A DNA stretch of 64,000 bases from Thalassotalea sp. LPB0316. Lineage in GTDB: Bacteria > Pseudomonadota > Gammaproteobacteria > Enterobacterales > Alteromonadaceae. The notes under the pieces were generated by a model. That model saw nothing but the letters and a program-made list of their open reading frames with translations, was not told the DNA's origin and searched no databases. The position numbers and the translations under genes are program-made. Numbering within the stretch: position 1 is the stretch's first letter; the number at the start of each line of letters is the position of its first letter. Of the stretch, positions 37,712-46,490 are shown in pieces. Where the stretch lies: positions 992,001 to 1,056,000 of the forward strand of contig NZ_CP062946.1 of NCBI RefSeq assembly GCF_014898095.1. The letters run 5' to 3'.

Positions 37712-38823
37712 TGAAAGTTGTTGTTATTGGCGCATATCCTAATTCTATTGTCAGCTTTCGCGGCGCTATGATCAAAGCCATGGTGGATGCAGGCCATCAA
37801 GTGTTAGTAATGTCGGCCCCAGCTTCTGAGCAAGTGATTCAAGCGGTTGAATCACTTGGCGCAAGCTTTCAAAGTTATCAGGTTGAGCGCAATGGCTTGA
37901 ATCCCTTTGCCGACCTTAGAACTTTTTGGCAATTGCGAAAAATGCTCAAAAGCTTCAAGCCAGATAAAGTACTCGCCTACACGATTAAACCGGTCATTTG
38001 GGGTGGTTTGGCTTGTCGACTCACCAAAGGTGTTGAGTTTTACGGCTTAATTACCGGTCTTGGCTATGCGTTTGAAACCGGTTCATTATTGCGCAATACG
38101 GTTAATGCTTTGGTTAAGCAGCTTTATCGCATCAGCTTGCGGCCAGCTAAACAGGTTATTTTCCAAAATAATGACAACTTAGCGTTGTTTGTCAGGTTAA
38201 AGCTGTGCACGCAATCACAAGCTCGGCGAGTACATGGCTCAGGGGTGAGTTTACGTCACTACCCGCAGACGCCTTTACCTGAGGAAACGCCAACGTTTTT
38301 GTTAATTGCTCGGCTACTTGGCGATAAAGGCATACGTGAGTATGTTTATGCCGCCCAGCAAGTAAAACAATTACATCCTGATTGCCGGTTTTTATTAGTA
38401 GGCCCAGAGGATAGCTCTCCAGACAAAATCGACATGAGCCAAATAGAACAATGGCATCAGCGTGGAACGATTGAATATTTAGGGGAAACCAACAATGTCG
38501 TACCCTTTATTCAAGCGTGCCATATTTATACCTTGCCGTCTTATCACGAGGGACTGCCACGCACTGTATTAGAGGCGATGTCTGTTGGGCGGCCGATTTT
38601 AACTACTGATGCCGTAGGCTGTAGGGATACGGTTATCGATAATAAAAATGGTCGTTTGGTTAAGGTAAAAGACGCCAATGCTTTAGCTCAAGCGATGCTG
38701 TGGTTTATCGCAAATCAAGCGCAATGGCCTGCAATGGCTCAAGCGAGCCGAGAGTTTGCAACCGAGTTGTTTGATGTTGATAAGGTTAATCGGGATATTT
38801 TGCAGATCATGGCGCTCGATTAA
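37711..38823 (+). CDS. Glycosyltransferase family 4 protein (PglA/WbpU-like)
   Basis: A GT-B glycosyltransferase of about 371 residues. VVVIGAYPNSIVSFRG at the N-terminus, AYTIKPVIWGGLAC, FYGLITGLGYAFE and the C-terminal ARLLGDKGIREYV and EGLPRTVLEAMSVGRP are typical of enzymes adding GalNAc or GlcNAc to a lipid-linked diacetamido sugar, such as PglA. That fits the PglC/E/F-like genes of the opposite arm. The ATG overlaps the flippase stop (ATGA). It is the last recognisable glycan gene here. Confidence 0.88.
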   Translation: MKVVVIGAYPNSIVSFRGAMIKAMVDAGHQVLVMSAPASEQVIQAVESLGASFQSYQVERNGLNPFADLRTFWQLRKMLKSFKPDKVLAYTIKPVIWGGLACRLTKGVEFYGLITGLGYAFETGSLLRNTVNALVKQLYRISLRPAKQVIFQNNDNLALFVRLKLCTQSQARRVHGSGVSLRHYPQTPLPEETPTFLLIARLLGDKGIREYVYAAQQVKQLHPDCRFLLVGPEDSSPDKIDMSQIEQWHQRGTIEYLGETNNVVPFIQACHIYTLPSYHEGLPRTVLEAMSVGRPILTTDAVGCRDTVIDNKNGRLVKVKDANALAQAMLWFIANQAQWPAMAQASREFATELFDVDKVNRDILQIMALD

Positions 38824-38847
38824 TCAGATAATTTCAAGGAATAGCAA

Positions 38848-39567
38848 TTGAAACAAAAATTTCACGTGATGCTTAAAGGCGCACAGCAATCTACCCCGTT
38901 GATTGTTGCGGCGATGCCTTTTGGTGTTATCTACGGTGCCTTGGGGCAATCGGCTGGTTTGTCAGACTGGGCGATTATTGCTATGTCTATTTTTGTTTTT
39001 GCAGGCAGTTCCCAGTTTATTGCTATTGGTCTACTTGCTGCCGGCGCTAGTGTCCCTGTGATCATAGTGACAACGTTTTTTGTTAATATTCGTCATATGC
39101 TATACGCGGCTAATCTTTTGCCTTTTGTTAGGGAATATAGTCAGAAAATACGATTGCCAATGGCATTTTTACTGACCGATGAAACCTTTGCTGTCTCTTC
39201 AGATTACTTGAGAAAGCACCCTCAAGCGCCATTTTTTAGTTGGTATTACTTTGGCTCAGCACTCTTTATGTATAGCAATTGGATTGTCTGTACACTGATT
39301 GGTTTGTACTTGTCACAAACCATGCCGAATATGGCTGATTGGGGGTTAGATGTTGCGATGGCCGTCGCCTTTATCGGTATCGTTGTGCCGAGCATATACA
39401 ACAAACCTACCTTGATGTGTGCTTTGGTTGCTGCGGTGTTGTCGGTATTAACTTATCACTGGCCAAATAAAGTTGGTTTATTGTTTTCGTCTGTATGTGC
39501 CATTGGCGTTGCTTTATATCTTGAAAAGCAAACCACTAAACAGCAACCACAGGAGCAAATATCGTGA
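38848..39567 (+). CDS. azlC: AzlC-type branched-chain amino acid exporter, large subunit
   Basis: An inner-membrane protein of 239 residues with several helices. ATPLIVAAMPFGVIYGAL-like sequence near the N-terminus, FVFAGSSQFIAIGLLAAGA, FFVNIRHMLYA and FLLTDETFAVS are hallmark AzlC segments. With AzlD it exports branched-chain or related amino acids. The start is TTG, supported by AAGGA seven bases upstream and by the family start. It overlaps azlD by four bases. Confidence 0.92.
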   Translation: MKQKFHVMLKGAQQSTPLIVAAMPFGVIYGALGQSAGLSDWAIIAMSIFVFAGSSQFIAIGLLAAGASVPVIIVTTFFVNIRHMLYAANLLPFVREYSQKIRLPMAFLLTDETFAVSSDYLRKHPQAPFFSWYYFGSALFMYSNWIVCTLIGLYLSQTMPNMADWGLDVAMAVAFIGIVVPSIYNKPTLMCALVAAVLSVLTYHWPNKVGLLFSSVCAIGVALYLEKQTTKQQPQEQIS

Positions 39568-39881
39568 ATGAATGGTTGTTGATTATTGGTATGATGGCGG
39601 TGACGTTTTCGAGTCGTTATATTTTATTTGCACTTGCGAATAAAATTGCTTTACCACATGGCTTACAGCGCGCCTTGAACTATGTACCTATTGCTGTACT
39701 GTCAGCAATCATTGCGCCGGCAGTTTTAATGCCTAAGTCGGCAATTTTTATTTCGTATGACAACCCCTATTTAATTGCCGCGATCGTTGCCATTATAGTG
39801 AGTTGGTACAAGCGCAATATGCTATTAACGGTCGTTTTTGGCCTATTGGCTTTTGCCTTAGCAAAATATCTTATAAGCTAA
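39564..39881 (+). CDS. azlD: AzlD-type branched-chain amino acid exporter, small subunit
   Basis: A 105-residue protein with four hydrophobic helices, the small partner of AzlC. Family signatures are GMMAVTFSSRYILFAL, LNYVPIAVLSAIIAP and YLIAAIVAIIVSWYKRN. The GTG start overlaps the azlC stop (GTGA), and GGAG is well placed upstream. Confidence 0.92.
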   Translation: MNEWLLIIGMMAVTFSSRYILFALANKIALPHGLQRALNYVPIAVLSAIIAPAVLMPKSAIFISYDNPYLIAAIVAIIVSWYKRNMLLTVVFGLLAFALAKYLIS

Positions 39882-39910
39882 GCGTTAATATATTATCTGG
39901 AGAGTGAGAC

Positions 39911-40468
39911 ATGAGACTATTAGTCGTAGCAGCGGTTGCTTTGTTATTACAGGCTTGTCAGTCAACGGGTGATGATTTAACCCCTGCGCAAGAGCGCGCC
40001 GAGATTCGCCTAATGCGACATAACGTACTTAATGAGCTCACTAAAGTATCACCGCAAGCCAAGCAAGAAATAGAGCGCAGTGCTGGCTACGCTGTGTTTA
40101 GTAACGCGCAAATTAATATTATTTTATTTGCTGCTGGTACGGGTTACGGTGTCGTTAAAAATAACCTGACAGGCAAAGAAACCTTTATGGAAATGGGCGA
40201 AGCTGGAGTAGGTCTTGGGCTTGGTGCGAAAGATTTCAGAGCTGTGTTCGTGTTCCATACTGAAAAAGCCTTAAACCAATTTGTTGAGCAGGGTTGGGCG
40301 TTTGGTGCTGAAGCTGACGCGGCGGCCAAATCTAATGAAAAAGGCGGGCAAAAAAGTTACGGTGTTACCCTGGGCAATATTACCGTTTACCAACTCACTG
40401 AAAATGGTTTAGCACTGCAAGCCACGGTAAAAGGCACGAAGTATTGGCAATCATCTCGCCTTAATTAA
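39911..40468 (+). CDS. SYLF/YSC84-domain lipoprotein
   Basis: A predicted lipoprotein of 185 residues: the signal peptide ends in LLLQACQS (lipobox Cys16). The body (RSAGYAVFSNAQINIILFAAG, TGYGVVKNN, TFMEMGEAGVGLGLGAKDF, FVFHTEKALNQF) is the SYLF/YSC84 domain, implicated in lipid binding. It is separated from azlD by 29 bases with GGAGAG before the ATG, so it may be co-transcribed, though the functions appear unrelated. Confidence 0.87.
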   Translation: MRLLVVAAVALLLQACQSTGDDLTPAQERAEIRLMRHNVLNELTKVSPQAKQEIERSAGYAVFSNAQINIILFAAGTGYGVVKNNLTGKETFMEMGEAGVGLGLGAKDFRAVFVFHTEKALNQFVEQGWAFGAEADAAAKSNEKGGQKSYGVTLGNITVYQLTENGLALQATVKGTKYWQSSRLN

Positions 40469-40573
40469 TCTTTTTTGGTGTTGTGCTGAAACGATAGCAT
40501 GTAAATCAAAGTACAACACCGCAATCACTCCGTGTTAGAATTAACCTAGTACCTCGTTATTTTGGAGATATCA

Positions 40574-41077
40574 ATGAAAAGGAATGCATTGATCTGCCTA
40601 ACTGTAATCGTTGGGCTTTCATTTGCCATTAAGCCGGCACTTAGCCAACAAACTGCACCTGAGTCTAAAACACTTACCGAACAAGAGTATCAGGATTGGC
40701 TAAGAGATAAATTTGCCAATCAACACGAGCAACTTATTCCTGTAGTTGCCGTTGCTGATATGTTTTTCGCCTGTAATAAAGCAAAGAAAATGGAACCTGT
40801 TCCTTATCGGGTCAAAGATTTAATCACGGTCATGGATCGTGATCAGCTCGCCGAGAAGCTGATTGAATGCCTAGGTGATAACGATATCCAGTCAGACACT
40901 GCGATCAATTTTGGCTTAGAGGGGTGCTTTTATGAGCAACTTGCCGACAAACCGCAAGATGAACGAGATGAAAAAATGAAGTTGGTTAAGCGGGCTATTG
41001 CATCACTGTCGCGCGAGGAGAGGCAAAAAAGTTTAACGCAATGTGTGACGGATCAAGCGATAGATTACTTAAAGTAA
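40574..41077 (+). CDS. Small hypothetical exported protein
   Basis: A 167-residue protein with a signal peptide (ALICLTVIVGLSFAIKPALSQ) and a mature part with four cysteines (FFACNKAKK, IECLGDND, EGCFYEQL, TQCVTDQ), which could form two disulfides in the periplasm. I chose the ATG giving MKRNALIC since TTTGGAG lies seven bases upstream; a TTG 12 bases earlier is inside that site. I do not recognise the family. Confidence 0.75.
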   Translation: MKRNALICLTVIVGLSFAIKPALSQQTAPESKTLTEQEYQDWLRDKFANQHEQLIPVVAVADMFFACNKAKKMEPVPYRVKDLITVMDRDQLAEKLIECLGDNDIQSDTAINFGLEGCFYEQLADKPQDERDEKMKLVKRAIASLSREERQKSLTQCVTDQAIDYLK

Positions 41078-41095
41078 GTTTTATAGGTTGGCTTG

Positions 41096-41261
41096 ATGAA
41101 AACGTTGATATTAGTGCTATTGATAACCGCGGCACTTTACCTCTCACATTGAATATTTTCCGCAAAAGCCGCTATCGTATTTAACGCCAAGTTATCGAGA
41201 TGGCCTATATCAGCTTGAAGAAGCGCTTATAACCCATTGTATGGTAAATAAGAGCTTCTAA
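41096..41261 (+). pseudogene. Probable frameshifted small membrane/secreted protein gene
   Basis: An ATG opens an 18-residue peptide, MKTLILVLLITAALYLSH, that stops at TGA (41150). Dropping one T just before that stop continues in frame for 36 more codons (EYFPQKPLSYLTPSYRDGLY and on to VNKSF) to TAA at 41261. That gives a protein of about 54 residues with a signal-anchor helix and a soluble tail. It lies 18 bases after the preceding exported-protein gene. The frameshift reading is an inference; the open 3' frame could be chance, and a real 18-residue peptide is the other option. Confidence 0.35.
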
Positions 41262-41342
41262 CTCACTGATGGTTTGTCCAATTTAACTAATTGTAAACTG
41301 CCTCATAAATGATAATATGGTTTAAAAAAATGGATTTTCTTC

Positions 41343-43358
41343 GTGAAGACAGTTACTTTCAAAACCCTATTACTCCTTGTATTCTTTTATATTCCTACTT
41401 TTTTGGTTGCCGCTGATATACCAGACGTAAAATTCGCAAAAACAGAGAGCTGGATTAGTGACACTAAACCCCATGATGTACCACAATCAGTTAATGATGC
41501 GAGTGTTAATTATTTACTCTTCGATAACCAAGTAGATATCAGAACCTCAATTAAAAAGCAGTTTTTTAGATATTCTTCTCAACCAATAAGTGAGCAAGGT
41601 CTTCAGCATGTCTCGCAAATTGAAGTTATATTCGCCCCTCAATATGAAACGTTAACGTTTCACACTATCGATATTGTAAGAAATGGGAAGTTAATTAACA
41701 AAATAGATAAATCTAAGTTAAAGGTATTTCAACAAGAAGAACAATTAAAAGAAAATATTTATAGTGAAAATTGGGTAGCCTTATTTATTTTGGAAGACGT
41801 TCGAGTCGGTGACATTATTAACTATAGTTACACAATTACAGGATCAAATCCTGTTTTGGGTAAGAAGAGTTTTGGCTATAGTCCCTTAAACTGGGGGGTG
41901 CCCGTTGCATTAACCCAATTTAGATTGGTCACCAATGCCAATGAATTAACTGAGGTTAATGTCCATAATAGTAGTAAAAAAATAGTGGAGAAGAGAGCAG
42001 GCGATTTTAGCGAATACTCTTTAATTCAACGCAACGTTGCTGCGGTAACGGAAGATGATTATATGCCGGCTTGGTATACCCCCTATGCATATGTCACTTA
42101 TTCACAATATCGAGGGTGGGAAGATGTTAATGATTGGGCAATGGAGTTGTATGATACATCGCTAACGCTACCTAAAGAGTTAATTCGCCTCATTGAAAGC
42201 AGTAAAACCTCAAACACCTTGCAGACAGCAACATTAATGACCCAATGGGTTCAAGATAACATTAGATACTTTGGCATAGAGATGGGAGTAAACTCCCATT
42301 TACCAAGCTCGCCATCAGAAACGTTTAACCGAAGGTTTGGTGATTGTAAGGATAAGGCCGTACTGCTTATTGCCGTTTTAAAGCAATTAAACATCGACGC
42401 TTACCCTGTACTTGTATCCACAACAACTTCCAAAAATTTGCCAAATGAGACCCCGTCGCCTGGAGCATTTAACCACGTCATAGTGACTTTTGAGATAGAT
42501 GAAAAAAGCTACTGGGTTGATGCTACAGTTTCCAACCAAAGAGGAAGTTTAGAGCAGATGTCGTTTCCTGATTATTATTGGGGGCTTGTAGTTAAGGATA
42601 ACACCAGTCGCTTAACCTCAATTGAGCCCCACGATAACAATCAACTTAGGAGTAGTATAAATGTTACGAAAAAATTAATACTCGATGATGACTCTGGTAG
42701 AAATCAACTTATTGTTGAAACTGAGTATTCAGGTTGGCAAGCAGAACTAGTGCGTAATTATATTGATGGTGTGGGAATTAACATTTTAACTAAAGATCAG
42801 CTCAACTATTTTTCAAAATATTTCCCAAAGATAGAAACAGCAAAGCCGATAGTAGTAAAAGAGCACGAAAGTCTTAATAAACTAACTACGACTGAGAGCT
42901 ATTATATTTTGAAGTTGGCTAATCAGTCTTCGCAAAACCAAAACATCTTTGTATACGCTCATCAGATTTTAGATAACATTTGGTTGCCCAATACCCGTAA
43001 CAGAAGTGCGCCATTTATATTACCGTACTATCTAGACATTAATATGGATATTCAAATTATAGTGCCAGCAGCTAAAAACATTCTCTGGTACGAGGATGTA
43101 GAAATAACAAATAATGATAATAAATGGTTTACGTACGAGCGTCGGATTGAGAAGCGAGAAAATAGTATTTTCGTTAACTATGGATACCGATCACTTTTGC
43201 CTGAAGTGTCTGCAAGTGAATTTCATGAGTATGCCAGTTTACTTGAAGGTATTGAAAGTTCGTTAACTTATCCACTATTACTCAGGCAAAATTTGTCTGA
43301 ATCAGATAAGACGACTAGAGCTAAAAATTTAGTAAAAATGCTAATGAAAAATCAATAA
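41343..43358 (+). CDS. DUF3857/transglutaminase-like exported protein
   Basis: A 671-residue protein with a signal peptide (FKTLLLLVFFYIPTFLVAA), a DUF3857-type beta domain and a transglutaminase-like core. The putative catalytic triad is visible: cysteine in FGDCKDKAVLL (near residue 337), histidine in FNHVIV and aspartate in YWVDATV. It should act in the periplasm or at the cell surface; such domains can be peptidases, transglutaminases or inactive binders. The GTG start has a weak ribosome-binding site. Base composition is more AT-rich than the housekeeping genes. The Sel1 lipoprotein gene follows after 11 bases. Confidence 0.87.
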   Translation: MKTVTFKTLLLLVFFYIPTFLVAADIPDVKFAKTESWISDTKPHDVPQSVNDASVNYLLFDNQVDIRTSIKKQFFRYSSQPISEQGLQHVSQIEVIFAPQYETLTFHTIDIVRNGKLINKIDKSKLKVFQQEEQLKENIYSENWVALFILEDVRVGDIINYSYTITGSNPVLGKKSFGYSPLNWGVPVALTQFRLVTNANELTEVNVHNSSKKIVEKRAGDFSEYSLIQRNVAAVTEDDYMPAWYTPYAYVTYSQYRGWEDVNDWAMELYDTSLTLPKELIRLIESSKTSNTLQTATLMTQWVQDNIRYFGIEMGVNSHLPSSPSETFNRRFGDCKDKAVLLIAVLKQLNIDAYPVLVSTTTSKNLPNETPSPGAFNHVIVTFEIDEKSYWVDATVSNQRGSLEQMSFPDYYWGLVVKDNTSRLTSIEPHDNNQLRSSINVTKKLILDDDSGRNQLIVETEYSGWQAELVRNYIDGVGINILTKDQLNYFSKYFPKIETAKPIVVKEHESLNKLTTTESYYILKLANQSSQNQNIFVYAHQILDNIWLPNTRNRSAPFILPYYLDINMDIQIIVPAAKNILWYEDVEITNNDNKWFTYERRIEKRENSIFVNYGYRSLLPEVSASEFHEYASLLEGIESSLTYPLLLRQNLSESDKTTRAKNLVKMLMKNQ

Positions 43359-43369
43359 AAGGAATTTCT

Positions 43370-45523
43370 ATGTTATCCCCTAGGTATTTTATCTTTGTTA
43401 TTTACTTTATTTTGTCAGGATGCGCATCGACTTCAAGTGATAGTAAACAAGAAAATTTCGACAAAAATAAAAACTTTTACCAGTTGTTAAATCAGTTTAA
43501 ATCGTCACCAGATTCAGTTTCCTATGATGAACTTTGGTTTGCGTATTTAAAGTCAGATCAAATAGAAAACTCGGGTATTAAGCAAGATGAGTATCATCAA
43601 GTGACTCAAAAGCTATTTAGTGGAGAGGCTAAATGTGAAGATATCAACTGGGAAGAAATCACACAGCTAAATTTTTGGTCTATTAAGCCTCATATTTCGG
43701 CTCAAACTTGTTATGAATCTATGGGCGTTTCAGATAAAGCTGATTTTCATGCGGCTAGTATAGATTTTTTATTAACGGGTATTCTTTCGAACGGTGATGG
43801 ACGAAACTATTATTCTGCATATGAAATTGCTACCTGGGGTGATGCTTCAGATATCGTTGAGCTAGCTGGTTATGAAATTGTTGATAGCTACTATGAATTA
43901 AAACATTTTGGTCAAGCTTTGTACTTCATCTATATTGTTAATGACCCCGAAACAGGTTTTCAAAAAGAAATATATTTTGAAAACAATAAGTTCCTTCATG
44001 AAATACTTGATATTCAATATCCGTTTGCTTCTCTCAATAATTTACTACAAACAGAAGTTATAGACTTTTTCTCTCAAACAGACACAAACGCCAAAATTGC
44101 TAAGGCTAAAATATTAGTGTTAGAGGAGAAATATGATGATGCGGTGGTTTTATACTTAGATGCGATTCAAGATGGAAGCATTGTCGCAAATTATCTCCTT
44201 GGTATGTTATGTCACAGTGATAAACAAACGATACTTTTGCGATCTGAGTGTACAAGCTTTTTCTTTCAGGCTGCAGAAATGGGGTATGTCGATGCTAGTA
44301 TCGCATTAGCATTTATCTATATGGAAGGCCTTGAAGTTGAAAAAAGTAAACAACTCGGCCTGCAGCTCATGTCTTCAATTGAAGGCAAACTCGAACCTGG
44401 TCAGGCATGGCATAAACTGGCATATTTTTACAATGATGTTTTGGGAATTCAAGATAAAGAAAAATATCGATATTACCTAAATCAAGCTGCAGCGCATGGT
44501 GATCAAGAAGCTCAAGCAACAACTGTTTTGTTAGATATACAGACAGTCGATGAAAATGATTTAGGAAAAATAGAAGCAATTATTCAACGCTTGAAAGGGA
44601 TCGCAGAAAATGGCTTAGACACTGCTCAAGTAAGTTATGCAAATTTTCTTTTAACAACAAGCCAGAAGGGGAGCGAGAATTGGAATGAGGCAAAACTTTG
44701 GCTTGAGAAATCAGCAAATCAAGGCAATCCATTGGCCAACCATTTACTCGGGAATGCCTATCAATATGGCTACTTTGGCGAGAAAAATTTATTAAAAGCC
44801 TACTTTGCATATAACGATGCTGCGTTAAATTATTACCCTGATTCACAACTTCAAATCGGGTATTTTAATGACATCGGTAGAGTTGTCGAAGAAGACAAGC
44901 AGCTCGCAATCTCATGGTACTTTTTGTGTGCAAAAGCTTCTAATTTGAATTGTCTAAGAAATCTAGCTGTCTTTTTTCAAAATGGTATTGCTGTTGAGCA
45001 AAATTATGAAGCAGCGCTTCACTATTACACGATGGCAGCAAATTTAGGCCATGCACAGAGCATTACTGATTTAGCATTAATGTATCTCTTTGGAAATGGT
45101 ACAGAACAAGATGTTGAGAAATCTAATGAGCTGTTTAAAAAAAGTTGTGATCTGAAGGATGGAAAAGCTTGCATGAACTTAGGTAACAACTACGTCAATG
45201 GTGAAGGTTTTAGCAAAAACATTGATAAAGCCAACGAACTCTTTGATAAAGCATGCCAGTATGGATTTACGGGTGGCTGTAATAACTTGGCTAATTCCTA
45301 TGAACAAGGCAGGGGGGTTAGTAAAGATTATGGCCAAGCCGCTAAGCTTTATAAGCAAGCTTGCGATGCCGGTAATTCGATGAGCTGTTCTAATTTGGGT
45401 TATATGTATAGACATGGTAATGGTATGCCGCAAAACATTTCTAAAGCAAAAGAGCTATATTTGAAAGCTTGTAGTGGCGGTTACGATATCGGCTGTTCAA
45501 ATTATCGAGGGTTACTTCAGTAA
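43370..45523 (+). CDS. Large Sel1-repeat lipoprotein with CX7C motifs
   Basis: A 717-residue predicted lipoprotein: signal peptide with lipobox ILSGCAS (Cys18). From about residue 240 there are tandem Sel1-like helical repeats (36 residues each), for example LGNNYVNGEGFSKNIDKA. The C-terminal third has at least five CX7C pairs (LCAKASNLNC, SCDLKDGKAC, ACQYGFTGGC, ACDAGNSMSC, ACSGGYDIGC). This is the pattern of disulfide-bridged Helicobacter Hcp proteins and implies an oxidising location. AAGGAATT precedes the ATG. It is probably co-transcribed with the DUF3857 gene. A protein-protein scaffold role is likely; the partner is unknown. Confidence 0.88.
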   Translation: MLSPRYFIFVIYFILSGCASTSSDSKQENFDKNKNFYQLLNQFKSSPDSVSYDELWFAYLKSDQIENSGIKQDEYHQVTQKLFSGEAKCEDINWEEITQLNFWSIKPHISAQTCYESMGVSDKADFHAASIDFLLTGILSNGDGRNYYSAYEIATWGDASDIVELAGYEIVDSYYELKHFGQALYFIYIVNDPETGFQKEIYFENNKFLHEILDIQYPFASLNNLLQTEVIDFFSQTDTNAKIAKAKILVLEEKYDDAVVLYLDAIQDGSIVANYLLGMLCHSDKQTILLRSECTSFFFQAAEMGYVDASIALAFIYMEGLEVEKSKQLGLQLMSSIEGKLEPGQAWHKLAYFYNDVLGIQDKEKYRYYLNQAAAHGDQEAQATTVLLDIQTVDENDLGKIEAIIQRLKGIAENGLDTAQVSYANFLLTTSQKGSENWNEAKLWLEKSANQGNPLANHLLGNAYQYGYFGEKNLLKAYFAYNDAALNYYPDSQLQIGYFNDIGRVVEEDKQLAISWYFLCAKASNLNCLRNLAVFFQNGIAVEQNYEAALHYYTMAANLGHAQSITDLALMYLFGNGTEQDVEKSNELFKKSCDLKDGKACMNLGNNYVNGEGFSKNIDKANELFDKACQYGFTGGCNNLANSYEQGRGVSKDYGQAAKLYKQACDAGNSMSCSNLGYMYRHGNGMPQNISKAKELYLKACSGGYDIGCSNYRGLLQ

Positions 45524-45571
45524 CAGAGTGGTTAAAGCTGTTTGTTACATAGAGGAGGTAGTACCGATTAA

Positions 45572-45640
45572 ATGTTTCATATTAAGATGATTTTTATCTT
45601 AATATCGATGCCCTTATTCGCTAAAGTTTATATTTTGTAA
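45572..45640 (+). CDS. Possible 22-residue hydrophobic small protein
   Basis: ATG opens MFHIKMIFILISMPLFAKVY and two more residues, then stops. The peptide is signal-peptide-like. A perfect AGGAGG lies upstream, but 13 bases from the ATG, longer than ideal. It sits between the Sel1 gene and the terminator ahead of ompR. It could be a leader remnant or chance. Confidence 0.2.
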   Translation: MFHIKMIFILISMPLFAKVYIL

Positions 45641-45646
45641 CAATTT

Positions 45647-45670
45647 GCCGGAGTCAAATCCGGCTTTGTT
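45647..45670 (+). terminator. Intrinsic terminator upstream of ompR
   Basis: GCCGGA, a 6-base loop and TCCGGC form a GC-rich stem followed by TTTGTT, ending transcription from the Sel1 side before the ompR promoter. Confidence 0.75.
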
Positions 45671-45735
45671 GTTTCTGCAATTCATGTTTTTCACTTATAG
45701 TGTGAAGTAATAATAAACAACTTAATGGATAAGTT

Positions 45736-46461
45736 ATGGGTCAAGAAACGCCAAAAATACTCGTTGTTGACGACGATATGCGCCTCAGAGCTTTACTAGA
45801 GCGCTACTTAGTGGAGCAGGGCTTTGTGGTACGAAGTGCGGCAAATGCTGAACAAATGGATCGCTTGCTAGAGCGCGAAAATTTCCACTTACTTGTACTT
45901 GATTTAATGCTACCGGGTGAAGATGGTTTGTCTATCTGTCGTCGTTTACGCCAACACAATAATGATATTCCTATCGTCATGTTAACGGCAAAAGGTGATG
46001 AGGTTGACCGTATCATAGGCTTAGAGTTAGGTGCCGATGATTATATGCCAAAGCCGTTTAATCCGCGTGAGTTACTCGCCCGTGTAAAAGCGGTATTAAG
46101 ACGCCGAGTTCAAGAAGCACCAGGCGCGCCTTCACTTGAAGAAAATATCGTCACCTTTGGTGACTACCAACTCAATCTGGCAACGCGTGAAATGCGAAAT
46201 GGCGATACCAATATGCCATTAACTAGCGGTGAATTTGCCGTTTTAAAAGCACTTGTTCAACATCCGCGTGAACCTTTATCTCGTGATAAGTTAATGAACC
46301 TTGCACGCGGCCGTGATTATTCTGCCCTAGAACGCAGTATCGACGTTCAAGTGTCGCGTTTGCGAAGAATGTTAGAAGACGATCCTGCCAAACCACGCTA
46401 CATACAAACGGTTTGGGGTTTGGGTTATGTGTTTGTTCCTGACGGGCAAAAAGTGGCATAG
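45736..46461 (+). CDS. ompR: OmpR response regulator
   Basis: The DNA-binding response regulator paired with EnvZ, controlling porins and osmotic responses. The receiver domain has the acidic pair at VVDDDMRLR, phospho-acceptor Asp56 in LVLDLMLPGEDG, and the lysine in YMPKPFNPREL. The C-terminal winged helix is of OmpR type (LTSGEFAVLKALVQHPREPL, VQVSRLRRMLEDD). Length (241) and sequence match OmpR closely. envZ follows after 29 bases. Confidence 0.97.
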   Translation: MGQETPKILVVDDDMRLRALLERYLVEQGFVVRSAANAEQMDRLLERENFHLLVLDLMLPGEDGLSICRRLRQHNNDIPIVMLTAKGDEVDRIIGLELGADDYMPKPFNPRELLARVKAVLRRRVQEAPGAPSLEENIVTFGDYQLNLATREMRNGDTNMPLTSGEFAVLKALVQHPREPLSRDKLMNLARGRDYSALERSIDVQVSRLRRMLEDDPAKPRYIQTVWGLGYVFVPDGQKVA

Positions 46462-46490
46462 TTGAGCCAGTATTTTAATAAGGTATCCTG

